This document shows positions 1-10,871 of a stretch of 64,000 nt of DNA, in pieces. The DNA is from Rana temporaria. Its lineage: Eukaryota; Chordata; Amphibia; Anura; Ranidae. Numbering within the stretch: the stretch's first letter is position 1; each line of letters starts with the position of its first letter. The translations under genes and the position numbers were made by a program. The notes under the pieces were generated by a model. It was given only the letters and a program-made list of their open reading frames with translations. It searched no databases and was not told the origin of the DNA. The stretch covers positions 23,727,686 to 23,791,685 of the forward strand of contig NC_053499.1 in the NCBI RefSeq assembly GCF_905171775.1, given 5' to 3'.

Positions 1-348
1 TCTACCCCACGGTGTTCAAATCACACATATGAGGTATCCCCACGAACGTTGGAGCGAGAGCAATAATTCTAGCCCAAGACTTCCTCTGTAACTCAAAAAA
101 TGTAACCAGTAAAACATTTTAAAGCGTCACCTATGGGGATTTTTAAGTACAGAAGTTTGGCGCCATTTCATGAACGTGTGCAATTTTGAAGCGTGACATG
201 CTAGATATCTATTTACTCCGCGTAACATCATTTTTCACATTATGCAAAAAAATTGGGCTAAATTTTATGTTTTTTTTATTTTTTAAACCATGAAACTGCA
301 TGAGATAAAAAGTTACGACGACTTCCATTTTATTCTCTAGGGTCTCTG

Positions 349-411
<63 letters not shown>

Positions 412-510
412 GTGTGGGGGTTTAATTTTCCAGCAAAAAAAAATTATGATTTTTACATTTAGTAGAGAAATGTGAGAATTGGCCATGTGGCTAAAGAGAC
501 CCTGTAACCA
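1..510 (+). repeat. Family P internal/3' fragment, cut by window edge
   Basis: This stretch aligns by eye with 37381-37845, inside a complete family P element. Both hold the same run of landmarks: an 'accccacgaacgtt'-like start, 'cctatggggatttttaagta', 'tggcgccatt', 'tgtgcaattttgaag' and 'attatgcaaaaa'. The similarity resumes after the AT microsatellite ('atgatttttacat', 'gagaaatgt') and stops near 510. It is non-coding and truncated on both sides. Confidence 0.75.
351..409. repeat. (AT)n microsatellite
   Basis: About 29 uninterrupted AT dinucleotides expanded inside the family P fragment. The related copy near 37750-37765 has only a short AT-rich stretch at the equivalent place, so the expansion is local. 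Confidence 0.97.
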
Positions 511-1083
511 ATTTAAAAGATTGGAGGTAAAAACACTGAAAATACATATTTTTAATTACTTGCAGTGTTTTTTCTTCCTATAAATTATTTTTTTAACTTG
601 TAAATGTACCGTGAGCTTGCTAGAAAAAAAATTGACTACTCCAGGGAAATCAATTCTCTAGTGCAACTCCTCCCTTCCTTGCACATCACAGCCCTCTCTA
701 CTTCTGGGAGTGTCTAATTACTGTCTGTGCTGGCCCAGCTTATCTTATTTCACCTCCCCATATAAGGTCATCGTCAACTGAGAGACAGCTCTGCCTCTGC
801 TGGGGCTGCTGGCATCACATCCAATATGGCGACACCCAATAGCAGTCTCAGGGCTTTCGGATATCTACACAAGGGAGGTTTTTACAGGTAAATAATGTCT
901 TAAATACATAAAATATAAATACAGTATATCCTTATGAGAAGGGTGTTGTTGAAATGAATGGTGTTGCTACAGGGTTTTTATTAAAGTAACTGTCCTGCTA
1001 AAAATTGAAGCGCCAACAACAGATGCTCCTGCAAAGAAGTAAATACTTACCACTGCCGATCCTGGCTATAATTATGAAAGAAT
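511..1083. other. No gene seen
   Basis: AT-rich DNA with poly-T runs, then a more GC-balanced part from about 700 to 880. I see no splice-flanked open frame and no clear terminal repeats. Confidence 0.5.
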
Positions 1084-1530
1084 GTCAATGACGTCTCTTT
1101 AGAATCTGACACTTCTGGGAGTGGTAATCTCATGGTTCCCTGCTATGTTCAGTGGTTCCTCCTACCAAACCCCATGTTAATATCGGGAACATTGATACCA
1201 ATGATGCCACTTTACAGTCCGACACTTTGGGGGTTGGTGATCGCCTGGTTTCCTGCTGTGCTCATTGTCTTCTCCTACCAACCCTATGTTATTATAGCAG
1301 ATATTGATACCAATGATGCCACTTTACAGTCCGACACTTTGGGGGTTGGTGATCGCCTGGTTTCCTGCTGTGCTCATTGTCTTCTCCTACCAACCCTATG
1401 TTATTATAGCAGATATTGATACCAATGATGCCACTTTACAGTCCGACACTTCTGACAGTGGTGATCTTCTGGTTCCCTGCTATGCTCAGTGGTTCCTCCT
1501 ACCACCAAACTTTGTTATTATAGCGGACAT
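1084..1530. repeat. 112-bp tandem repeat, about four copies
   Basis: The landmark 'ccaatgatgccactttacag' recurs at 112-bp spacing: its 'gatgcc' ends at 1208, 1320 and 1432. A more diverged unit precedes and a partial one follows. Units two and three are almost identical, so the amplification is recent. Two overlapping open frames here are by-products of the repetition: the unit is not a multiple of three, so the frame changes from unit to unit. Confidence 0.92.
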
Positions 1531-1535
1531 TGAAG

Positions 1536-1574
1536 GTTTTTCTCGGAAAGTCCAACCGTGTGTACGAGGCATAA
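1536..1574 (-). repeat. Family H terminal fragment
   Basis: Ends with 'ccgtgtgtacgaggcata', the reverse complement of a family H left end. Only about 38 bases of terminus are left, directly after the tandem array. Confidence 0.6.
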
Positions 1575-2164
1575 GTGTGTAGAGGTTGGGATTTAAAGTG
1601 ACTATGTCACTTTGCCCATTCAGGACCTCTTAAAGAAAACCTGAGGGAGTATGGATGCCGCCATTGATGTCCTTTATATCCGAAGATTTTAGTTGCTTGG
1701 CTGTCATGCCGTTTTATTCATTTTAGTGTTTTCCCAGTCACTTGAACCTGAATAAATACTAACCACTGAGCAAATATTCAGACTGAGTTCAAATGTCACC
1801 CTCATTTTCCTGATCTGCATGCTCGTTCCAGGTCAGTGACTCAGAAGGTATTAAAGCCAAAGCTATCCAGGCAGCTTGCATTTTCAGAAGTAGGTCAGCA
1901 ATCACAGCCTGTTTTTTTTTAATAAGGGTTTACTTTATTGTTTGCTGTTGGTTACTACTTTCTGCAGTTGGTTTATTGCCTTATTAAAGAAGTATTAATC
2001 CCCCCAAAAATGTATTATATTGCAGCTAATCTGTTTTTAGATGTGGTGGCTACATTAGTTTTATTTTTTTAGACTTTTTTTTTCTGGCCAGTAAGTCTAT
2101 TATTTTTTTGAACTTCCTTCAACAGATCAAGCTGTCCAGCAAAAGTGGCATTTGGAGTTTAAAA
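1575..2164. other. No gene seen
   Basis: Non-coding sequence with poly-T at about 1911-1920 and 2080-2110. Nothing recognisable beyond low-complexity runs. Confidence 0.5.
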
Positions 2165-2563
2165 GCCCGTACACACGATTGGATATTCCGACAACAATTG
2201 TGTGATGGCCATGCCGTATGCTCCATCGGACAACTGTTGTCAGAATTTCCGACAACAAATGTTGGATGGCCATGCCTTCAAATTGTCTGACAACAAATGT
2301 GTTCCGTCTAATTATGTGATCATGTGTACACAAGTCTGTCGGACTAAAATCCAAAGTAAAAACACGCATGCTCTGAACCAATGCTAACCATCAGAGGAGA
2401 ACATTAACAGAAGTTGTCCCAAATGGTGGCGCTAAAGATCTGACAAAACACGTAGTTTTGTGTATGTTGGTTGGAAAAGTTCTTCCGTCTGTATGTAGAA
2501 CAGTTTCACGGCCAATGCCCTTCGGACTAGTCCGATGGAAATCCGATCGTGTGTACGAGACTT
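2165..2563. mobile_element. Family H MITE, complete
   Basis: Left end GCCCGTACACACGATTGG and right end 'ccgatcgtgtgtacgagac' are inverted repeats. The interior carries repeated 'ccgacaacaa' and 'atggccatgcc' motifs that fold on each other. It encodes no protein. The right flank is TTA and the left flank 'tttaaaa', so a TTA/TAA target as in PIF/Harbinger elements is plausible but not clean in this copy. Confidence 0.75.
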
Positions 2564-2769
2564 AACTCTGACAGGGGTGCTTACAATGGTCATCTTTTAT
2601 TCATTCATGTAAAACCGTTACTCCAAATGGAAAAAAAAAATTCAGCTTGAATTTGTTAGTCAAGTCCATCTAAATTTGATAGTGCATCTACCACAGCCCT
2701 CTGCCCACATTGATAATACTGCTTTTGAAGGGTGACCCCATTGCTCCTCCAGAGGAATGGAGACACTAT

Positions 2770-3493
2770 GGCCCAGATTCTCATACATTCGCGCTGCTCC
2801 TGGGCAGCGTAATATATGAGCTCTACGTTACACCGCCGCAGGTCTACAGGTTTACATCCTGATTCTCAGAACACTTACCTGTAAACTTGCGGCGGTGTAG
2901 CGTTAGATTGCTCGGCGCAAGCCCGCCCAATTCAAATGGGGCGGGCACCATTTAAATTAGGCGCGCTCCCGCGCCGAGCGTACTGCGCATGCTCCGTCGG
3001 GTAAATTACCCGACGTGCATTGCGCTAAATGACGTCGCCCCGACGTCATTTGCCTAGATGTATACGTAAATGGCGTCCAGCGCCATTCACGGACGTCTTA
3101 CGCAAACGACGTAATTTTTATTCAATTCGACGCGGGAACGACGGCCATAGTTAACATTGGTTGCGCCTGCTAATTAGCAGGGGCAACCTTACGCGTCGGG
3201 TACGCTACGCAAACGACGTTAATTTGCTGCGTCGACCTCGCGTATGTTCGGGAATCGCCGTACTTACCTCATTTGCATAGACGACGGGGAAAAGCGACGA
3301 TGCGACACCTAGCGGCGGGAAAAAAAATTACTTTTAAGATCTGACAGCGTAACAGCCTTACGCTTGTCAGATCTAATGGGTACCTATGCGAAACTGATTC
3401 TGAGAATCATTCGCATAGATACCCGGGGCCAGATGAGGTGTTACGACGGCGCTAATGGTGTTGCGCCGTCGTAACGCCTTTGAGAATCTGGCC
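2770..3493. mobile_element. Family B hairpin MITE, complete
   Basis: Left end GGCCCAGATTCTCA mirrors the right end TGAGAATCTGGCC. CTAT flanks both sides (2766-2769 and 3494-3497), possibly a 4-bp target duplication. The left half holds a long hairpin around 2824-2903 ('acaccgccgcagg' against 'gcggcggtgta'). The interior has 'gcgacacctagcggcggg', shared with other copies. The right end holds three hairpins in a row. No protein is encoded. Confidence 0.85.
3337..3475. repeat. Three consecutive hairpins at the family B right end
   Basis: Hairpin 1 (3337-3374) pairs AGATCTGAC with GTCAGATCT. Hairpin 2 (3378-3426) pairs 'gggta.ctatgcgaa' with 'ttcgcatagatacccg'. Hairpin 3 (3441-3475) pairs 'ttacgacggcgc' with 'gcgccgtcgtaa'. 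The same three occur in order at 45224-45361, 51936-52073 and 54680-54819. Confidence 0.9.
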
Positions 3494-4431
3494 CTATAAG
3501 ACTGGAAGTGTGTTACTGGTTGGAGCACCAGATGAGAATAAAAAAAAAAAAGCCTAAAAAAAGAAAATGAATGCACCCAGTATATTCCAAATTTTTGAAA
3601 TTGAGGTTAATATTGCTTTAAATCAGCCCTGCGATGGAGAGAGTGAGGGGATGGCTCTGAGTAAGACCTGACTTCTCTAGGATACAGAAGAGTTAATAAG
3701 TCAGCTGCAGATGTTCCCAGACGTGGAAAAGTCATTGAGCAGTGACTCCAGTAATTCAAAATCATCCTTCCTGCCGCTGACAGATCACATTCACCTAATG
3801 AGATCAAGCATCGCATCAGTGACTGCAGGAGCCAGTGTCGCCCAGAATCCACTAAGCTTCATGTTTGGAGCCTTGGTGTGCGCTGTGCAAGGGCCGCTTA
3901 CTACAGAGCAATAGGGCCCTGTAACCTGGAGCCCACTTCCTCCATAACTGAGATCGCCAATACACTGACACCTGTCATTTACAGCACTGACATTACTCAA
4001 TGCACACATACACCATCTTAGATTACAAATCAACTATCACCTTTAAATGAAATCTACACTATGGGGACATGTCAGGTGTATTGTGGGATATGAAGATCTA
4101 TCTAGAGACAATAACCAATTTGATTCATGTGGTTTAGCAGCTGTGCAGCAGCACATTGTCTCTGGCTAGTCTATTCAAATTAAATCATCTTACAAAGCTT
4201 CAATTTTCACATAAGTAATAAAAAAACGAATTATGCTGTTTGCACCGTGGCCTCATTGTGATCCATCAGAGAGCACCTTGTTGGCGACGTATCTTTCAAG
4301 TTATTGATCCATTACATAAAACAATGTAACTGATCAATAACACCTGTCTCTACTTCTAATCCAAATGCCAAAATCACTTCCCAATATCTAAAATTGCACT
4401 CACTTATTGATTTGTCCCACAGCAATTCATC
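3494..4431. other. No gene seen; short motif repeated inverted after the minisatellite
   Basis: Apparently unique sequence. A block at 3950-3985 with 'tgacacctgtcatt' resembles the reverse complement of 7250-7285 on the other side of the 26-bp array. Open frames here have no splice context and resemble no family I know. Confidence 0.5.
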
Positions 4432-6838
4432 ATACCTCACACTGCACTCTGCCCCTCATCCATCACACTGCACTCTGCCCCTCATCCATCAGACAGCACT
4501 CTGCCCCTCATCCATAACACTGCACTCTCCCCTGATCCATCACACTGCACTCTGCCCCTCATCCATCACACTGCACTCTGCCCCTCATCCATCACACTGC
4601 ACTCTGACCCTCATCCATCACACTGCACTCTGACCCTCATCCATCACACAGCACTCTGCCCCTCATCCATCACACTGCACTCTGACCCTCATCCATCACA
4701 CTGCACTCTGACCCTCATCCAGCACACTGCACTCTGTCCCTCATCCATCACACTTCACTCTGCCCCTCATCCATTACACAGCACTCTGTCCCTCACCCAT
4801 CACACTGCACTCTGCCCCTCATCCATCACACTGCACTCTGCCCCTCATCCATCACACTGCACTCTGCCCCTCATCCATCACACTGCACTCTGTCCCTCAT
4901 CCATCACACTGCACTCTGACCCTCATCCATCACACTGCACTCTGACCCTCATCCATCACACAGCACTCTGCCCCTGATCCATCACACTGCACTCTGACCC
5001 TCATCCATCACACTGCACTCTGCCCCTCATCCTTAACACTGCACTCTGCCCCTGATCCATCACACTGCACTCTGTCCCTGATCCATCACACAGCCCTCTG
5101 TCCCTGATCCATCACACAGCCCTCTGTCCCTGATCCATCACACAGCCCTCTGTCTCTGATCCATCACACAGCCCTCTGTTCCTGATTCATCACACAGTCC
5201 TCTGTCCCCAATCAATCACACAGCCCTCTGTCCCTGATATATCACACAGCCCTCTGTCCCTGATCCATCACACAGCCCTCTGTCTCTAAACCATCACACA
5301 GCCCTCTGTCCCTGATCCATCACACAGTTATCTGTCCTGATCCACCACACAGTCCTCTATCCCTAATTCATCACACAGTCCACTGTCCCTGATCCATCAC
5401 ACAGTCCTCTGTCCCTGATCCATCACATAGTCCTCTGTTCCTGATCCATCACACAGTCCTCTGTCCCTGATCCATCACACAACCTGCTGTCCCTGATCCA
5501 TCACACAGTCCTCTGTCCCTGATCCATCACATAGTCCTCTGTTCCTGATCCATCACACAGTCCTCTGTCCCTGATCCAGCACATAACCTGCTGTCCCTGA
5601 TCCATCACACAGTCCTCTGTCCCTGATCCATCACATAGTCCTCTGTTCCTGATCCATCACACAGTCCTCTGTCCCTGATCCATCACACAACCTGCTGTCC
5701 CTGATCCATCACACAGTCCTCTGTCCCTGATCCATCACATAGTCCTCTGTTCCTGATCCATCACACAGTCCTCTGTCCCTGATCCATCACACAACCTGCT
5801 GTCCCTGATCCATCACATAGCTATCTGTCCCTGATTCGTCACACAAACTTCTTTCCCTGATCCATCACACAGCCCTCTGTCCCTGATCCATCACACAGTC
5901 CTCTGTCCCTGATTCATCACACAGTCCTCTGTCCCCAATCAATCACACAGCCCTCTGTCCCTGATATATCACACAGCCCTCTGTCCCTGATCCATCACAC
6001 AGCCCTCTGTCTCTAAAGCATCACACAGCCCTCTGTCCCTGATCCATCACACAGTTATCTGTCCTGATCCACCACACAGTCCTCTATGCCTAATTCATCA
6101 CACAGTCCTCTGTCCCTAATCCATCACACAGCCCTCTGTCCCTGATCCATCACACAGTTATCTGTCCTGATCCACCACACAGTCCTCTATGCCTAATTCA
6201 TCACACAGTCCTCTGTCCCTAATCCATCACACAGTCCTCTGTCCCTAATCCATCACACAGTCCTCTGTCCCATCACACAGTTCTCTGTCCCATTACACAG
6301 TCGTCTGTGCCTGATCCATCACACAGTCCACTGTCCCTGATCCATCACACAGTCCACTGTCCCTGATCCATCACACAGTCCTCTGTCCCTGATCCATCAC
6401 ATAGTCCTCTGTTCCTGATCCATCACACAGTCCTCTGAGCCTGATCCATCACACAGTCTTCTGTCCCTGATCCATCACACAGTCTTCTGTCCCTGATCCA
6501 TCACACAGTCTTCTGTCCCTGATCCATCACACAGTCTTCTGTCCCTGATCCATCACACAGTCCTCTGTCCCTGATCTATCACACAGTCTTCTGTCCCTGA
6601 TCCAGCACATAACCTGCTGTCCCTGATTCATCACACAGTCCTCTGTCCCTGATCCATCACACAGTCCTCTGTCCCTGATCCATCACACAACCTGCTGTCC
6701 CTGATCCATCATATAGCTCTCTGTCCCTGATTCGTCACACAACCTGCTGTACCTGATCCATCACACAGCTCTCAGTCTCCAATCCATCACACAAACTTCT
6801 GTCCCTGATCCATCACACAGCCCTCTGTGCCTGATTCG
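4432..6838. repeat. 26-bp minisatellite, about 90 units
   Basis: The unit is like 'ctgatccatcacacagtcctc' plus 'tgtcc' (26 bases). The first part (to about 5090) has the 'cactgcactctgcccctcat' type; the rest has the 'cacagtcctctgtccctgat' type. Higher-order repeats of about four units occur at 5400-5810. A block of roughly 200 bases starting near 5183 is repeated starting near 5910. The Ser/His/Pro-rich frame at 4394-4633 is a repeat translation, not a gene. Confidence 0.97.
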
Positions 6839-7820
6839 TTGCTTTTCACAGATTTTTGATAAACTCTTTCCTCGATCCTGCAATACCTATATCTAATATT
6901 TCTCCACCCCAGAGCATATTTTCTATGGTCAATCACAGCACAAACTATACTCAATCTGTCATGCAAACTCTCTATATATAAAGTGTTTATTCTGGAACCC
7001 ATCCATATTCTGATGACATTTCAAGCATCAATTTAAAAGGCCATTCTACCCATATATTTTAGTGGGTGGGCTAAATCATCCACTGTCCTCTAATATCTCA
7101 CAGAGGCTCCAGCAACAAGATGGGTTTTCCCCCTTGGCTCCATACTGCCCCCTGCTGCATTCTGCAAAAAAACAAGAAGAAGATACAGGGTCCCTTCTCA
7201 GTCATCAAAAGGGGGGGGGGGGAGCAGGCCAACCTAGAAACTGCAGGACCACAGTCAATGACAGGTGTCATTGTATTTGGTGATTTAGCCTGCCAGTATC
7301 TAATGAAAGCTGCGATAACACTTATGGTTGGATTGACCTTTTAACTCACTTAATGTACAATAACCAAGTCTCAATGTGATGTTTAAGCTGTTACATACGG
7401 TTTCCTTGTATGTGAGTTCTCTGAAGTGCCATAAAACACAGGAGCCAGTGATGTGTCTTGCCCTTTTCTTCCTCCTTCGCTTTTGCTGTTGTATAGCTGT
7501 GCAGGGTTAATTAGTGTCTCTAAGGTGACACGATGAATATTATTATATTAGTGGGTCTCCTCCTCCTCCTTCGCAAGGCCTCTTGTCACAGTATGACTCG
7601 ATCACTGCTCTGTCACAGCCTTGTCCTCTCACCCTCCATTCTCACACATTTCCTGTCTGTCTTGCACCCTGTCCTTTAAATTCACCCCAGCTGTCATACA
7701 CCCCATTCATCTTTCACTGTTAACTTACACAGTCCCAGTCTTGACTTGTGCCTCTCTCTGCCATCTTACAACTGCTATCCTCTCACTCTGTACCTTTTTC
7801 ATCTTCCAGATCTAAAATTA
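6839..7820. other. No gene seen
   Basis: Mostly unremarkable sequence between two minisatellites. It has a G run at 7211-7222 and a T/C-rich stretch from about 7600 that leads into the next array. The small open frames look like chance. Confidence 0.5.
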
Positions 7821-9990
7821 TGTCTCTTGGGCATCCTTTAATTTGTACCCCTCTTACTTTTACCCCCTACTAAATCCAATGCTCGGTCTCGTGGGTATCC
7901 TTTCCTCTGTATCCCTCTTACTTTTACCCTCTTTGAAATACACAGTGTGGTCTCCTGTGTATCCTTCCATCCCTATCACTCTTACTTTTACCCTGTTCTA
8001 GATCCACAGTGTGGTCCTCTGGGCATCTTTCCATCAGTATCACTCTAACTTTTAGCCTCTTCTAGATCTAGTAGGTGGTCTCCTGTGTATTCCTCCTTTC
8101 GTATTCCTCTTACTTTTAGCCTCTTATAGATCCAGTAGGTGGTCCCTTGTGTACCTTTCCTTCTTTTATCCTCTTCTAGATCCAAAGCTTGGTCTCCTGC
8201 ATATCTTTCCATTCGTATCCCTCTTACTTTTACTCTCTTCTAGATGCAACGTGTGGTCTCCTGAGTATCCTTTCATCTGTATCCCTCTGTTACCCTTTTT
8301 TAGATCCACAGCTTCGTCTTCTGGGTATCCTTCCATTCATATCCCTCTTACTTTTACTCTCTTCTAGATGTGAAATGTGGTCTCTTGAGTATCCTATTAT
8401 CTGTATCCCTGTTACTTTTACCTTCTAGATCCGCAGCTTGGTCTCCTGGGTATCCTTCCATCCATATCCCTCTTACTTTTACCTTCTTCTAGATGCGAAG
8501 TGTGGTCTCCTGAGTATCTTTTCATCTGTGTCCCTTTTACCCTCGTCTAGAGGCACAGTGTGGTCTCCAGTTTATTCTTCAATTTGTATCCTTCTTACTT
8601 TTATACCTCTCTAGATGTGAAGCGTGGACTCCTGAGTATCCTTCCACCCATATCCCATTATTTTTACCCTCTTCTTGATCCGCAGCCTGGTCTCCTGGGT
8701 ATGCTTCTATCTGTATCCCTCTTACTTTTACCCTCTTCCATGTACAGTAGGTGGTTTTCTGTGTATCATTCCTTCTGTTTCCCTCTTACTTTTGCCCTCT
8801 ACATCCGCAGTGTAGTCTTCTGGGTAGCCTTCCATCCATATCCCTCTTACTTTTACCCTCTTCTAAATGTGAAGTGTGCTCTCCTAAATATCCTTTTCAT
8901 ATGTATCCCTCTTACCTTTACCCTCTTCTTGATCCGCAGCTTAGTCTCCTGGGTATCCTTCTATCGATATCCCTCTTACTTTTACGCTCCTCTAGATGTT
9001 AAGTGTGGTCTCCTGAGTATCCTTTCATCTGTATCTCTCTTATTTTTACCCTATTTTAGATCTACAGCTTGATCTTCTGGGTATGCTTCCATCCATATCC
9101 CTTTTACTTTTACCCTATTCTAGATGCAAAGTGTGGTCTCCTGAGTATCCTTTTATCTGTCTCTTACTTTTACCCTTTTCTAGATCCACAGCTTAGTTTC
9201 CTGTGTATCCTTTTATCTATATCCATCTTACCTTTACCCTCTTCCGTATCCAGTGGTCTCCTGTGTATCCTTCCTTCTGTATCCCTCTTACTTTTGCCCT
9301 CTTTTAGATCCACAGCGTAGTCTTCTGGGTAGCCTTCCATCCATACCCCTATTACTTTTACCCTCTTCTAGATGTGAAGTATGGTCCCCTGAGTATCCTT
9401 TAATCTGCATCCCTCTTACTTTTACCCTCTTCTAGATCTGCAGCTTGGTCTTCTGTGTACCTGTCTATCCATATCCCTCTTACTTTCACCCCATTCTAAA
9501 TCCGCAGCTTGATCTCCTGGACATCCTTCCATTCATATGCCTCTTACTTTTACCCTCTTCTAGATGTGGTGTGTGATCTCCTGAGTATCTTTTCATCTGT
9601 ATCCCACTTACTTGTACCCTTTTCTAGATCCACAGCTTAGTTTCCTGGGTATCCTTCCATCCATATCCATCTTACTTTTACCCTCTTCTAGATGTGAAGT
9701 GTGGTCTCCTGTGTATCCTTTCACCCATATCCCTTTATTTTTACCCTCTTTTCGATCCACAGCCTGGTCTCCTGGGCATCCTATCTGTATCCCTTATACT
9801 TTTACTCTCTTCTGGATCTGTAGTGTAGTCTCCTGGGTATGCTTCCATCTTTATCTGTCTTACTTTTACCCTCTTTTAGATCCGCAGTGTGGTCTCAAGG
9901 GTATCCTTCAATCCATATCCCTCATACTTTTACCCACTCTTAGATCTGCAGCGTGGTCTCCTGGGTATCTTTCTATCTGTATCCCTCTTT
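7821..9990. repeat. 61-64-bp minisatellite, about 34 units
   Basis: Each unit holds 'ccctcttacttttaccctct', 'tctagat', a variable core and 'ggtctcctgggtatcc'. Spacing of the 'cttactttta' landmark is about 64 bases, for example endings at 9360, 9424 and 9488. Two unit types are mixed: 'gatccgcagcttggtc' and 'gatgtgaagtgtggtc'. Repetitive Tyr/Pro/Ser/Leu-rich frames on the plus strand (for example 8560-9072) come from the array and should not be called genes. Confidence 0.96.
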
Positions 9991-10330
9991 CCTCATCCCA
10001 GCTTTGAACTCCACCCCCTCTCTCTCTCCCTCGTCTCCGCTTTTCCCTCTACCTCTCCTGCCTCTGGTATGTCTCTGTGCACCTTTGGACTTTGTACATT
10101 TAGCCATTTATACAGCCATACCTGCTTTCATCTCAGCTGATCAGAATACAATTCTCTTTTTCTTGCTTCTGTTGCTTCCTTGTTTCTTTCTTTTTTCCAT
10201 TTTGCTCATCCTTCTCCCTCCCTCCCTCATATTTCCTTTCCTCATCTTCTTTCCCTCTCTCCCCATCTCTCTTCCCCTCTCTCTTTTCCTCTCCCCTTCT
10301 CTTTCCAATTCTTAATCTCTCTTTTCACTC
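9991..10330. repeat. Polypyrimidine (C/T-rich) tract
   Basis: Strong C/T bias on the plus strand, densest at about 10190-10320 ('cctccctccctcat', 'ccctctctctcttttcctc'). It follows the pyrimidine-rich minisatellite directly, so the strand asymmetry extends for more than 2.4 kb. Open frames here are low complexity. Confidence 0.85.
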
Positions 10331-10674
10331 TAGATGTGCATCTTACCAAAACCTATTTCCCTTTTATTCCTCTTTGGGGCTGAATCATTGTTATCCTAGT
10401 CTGTGTTCACTTCAAAAACCCAATCAGCTTCAGTGGAATTTGAAAAAGAAAATAGATTTTATTTTCCTGAACTTGATTGGACATTGGAAGTGAACATATT
10501 CAGAAATTATTCCTTTCATAAATCAAACGCTTTCTACTCAATCTTTTCCTTCTCGGCTCTTCCTTCTCCCTTCAACAGCACAGTTTCCTTGATAGAACTT
10601 GCTGTCGTTTTGCACAGAACAGTGCCAGGCTTTGACAGAGTTTCCAGGGGGGACTACAAAAGGCAGTGGGCAGC

Positions 10675-10871
10675 ATGGCGGAGGGATGGCAGGATCAGGA
10701 CCCCAATAGATCGGGGGATGGACGAGTACCCAGCATGCATGGTATATCTGAAGGAGAAGAGGTGAGAGCCAGTACTTCTGCCATGTCACAGTTTAACACT
10801 TCAAGAGTCTCTTCTGAAGGAACAGCAGACATTCTGATCCCACTTTATATGAAGAAGCAGCTGTCATACAG
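10675..10871 (+). CDS. Candidate first coding exon, gene not recognised
   Basis: The ATG at 10675 has A at -3 and G at +4, a good initiation context. The open frame gives 65 codons starting MAEGWQDQDPNRSGDGRVPS and ending in a basic stretch 'LYMKKQLSY', then two bases (AG) and a consensus donor GTGAGT at 10872. The reading frame runs to the splice site without a stop. The N-terminal part is polar and acidic with many Ser/Thr, which suggests a cytosolic or disordered N terminus. There is no signal peptide or membrane segment. I chose this ATG because the frame upstream has only a GTG (10666). I do not recognise the protein. It could be a chance frame next to a chance donor. Confidence 0.45.

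Noticed and set aside
4432..6838. Possible CRISPR-like array (26-bp repeats)
   Set aside because: Units are contiguous with no unique spacers, and the setting is a vertebrate genome. It is a minisatellite.
8560..9072. 170-residue Tyr/Pro/Ser/Leu-rich frame
   Set aside because: It lies wholly in the 61-64-bp minisatellite, with sister frames in other phases. No start context, splice sites or domain.
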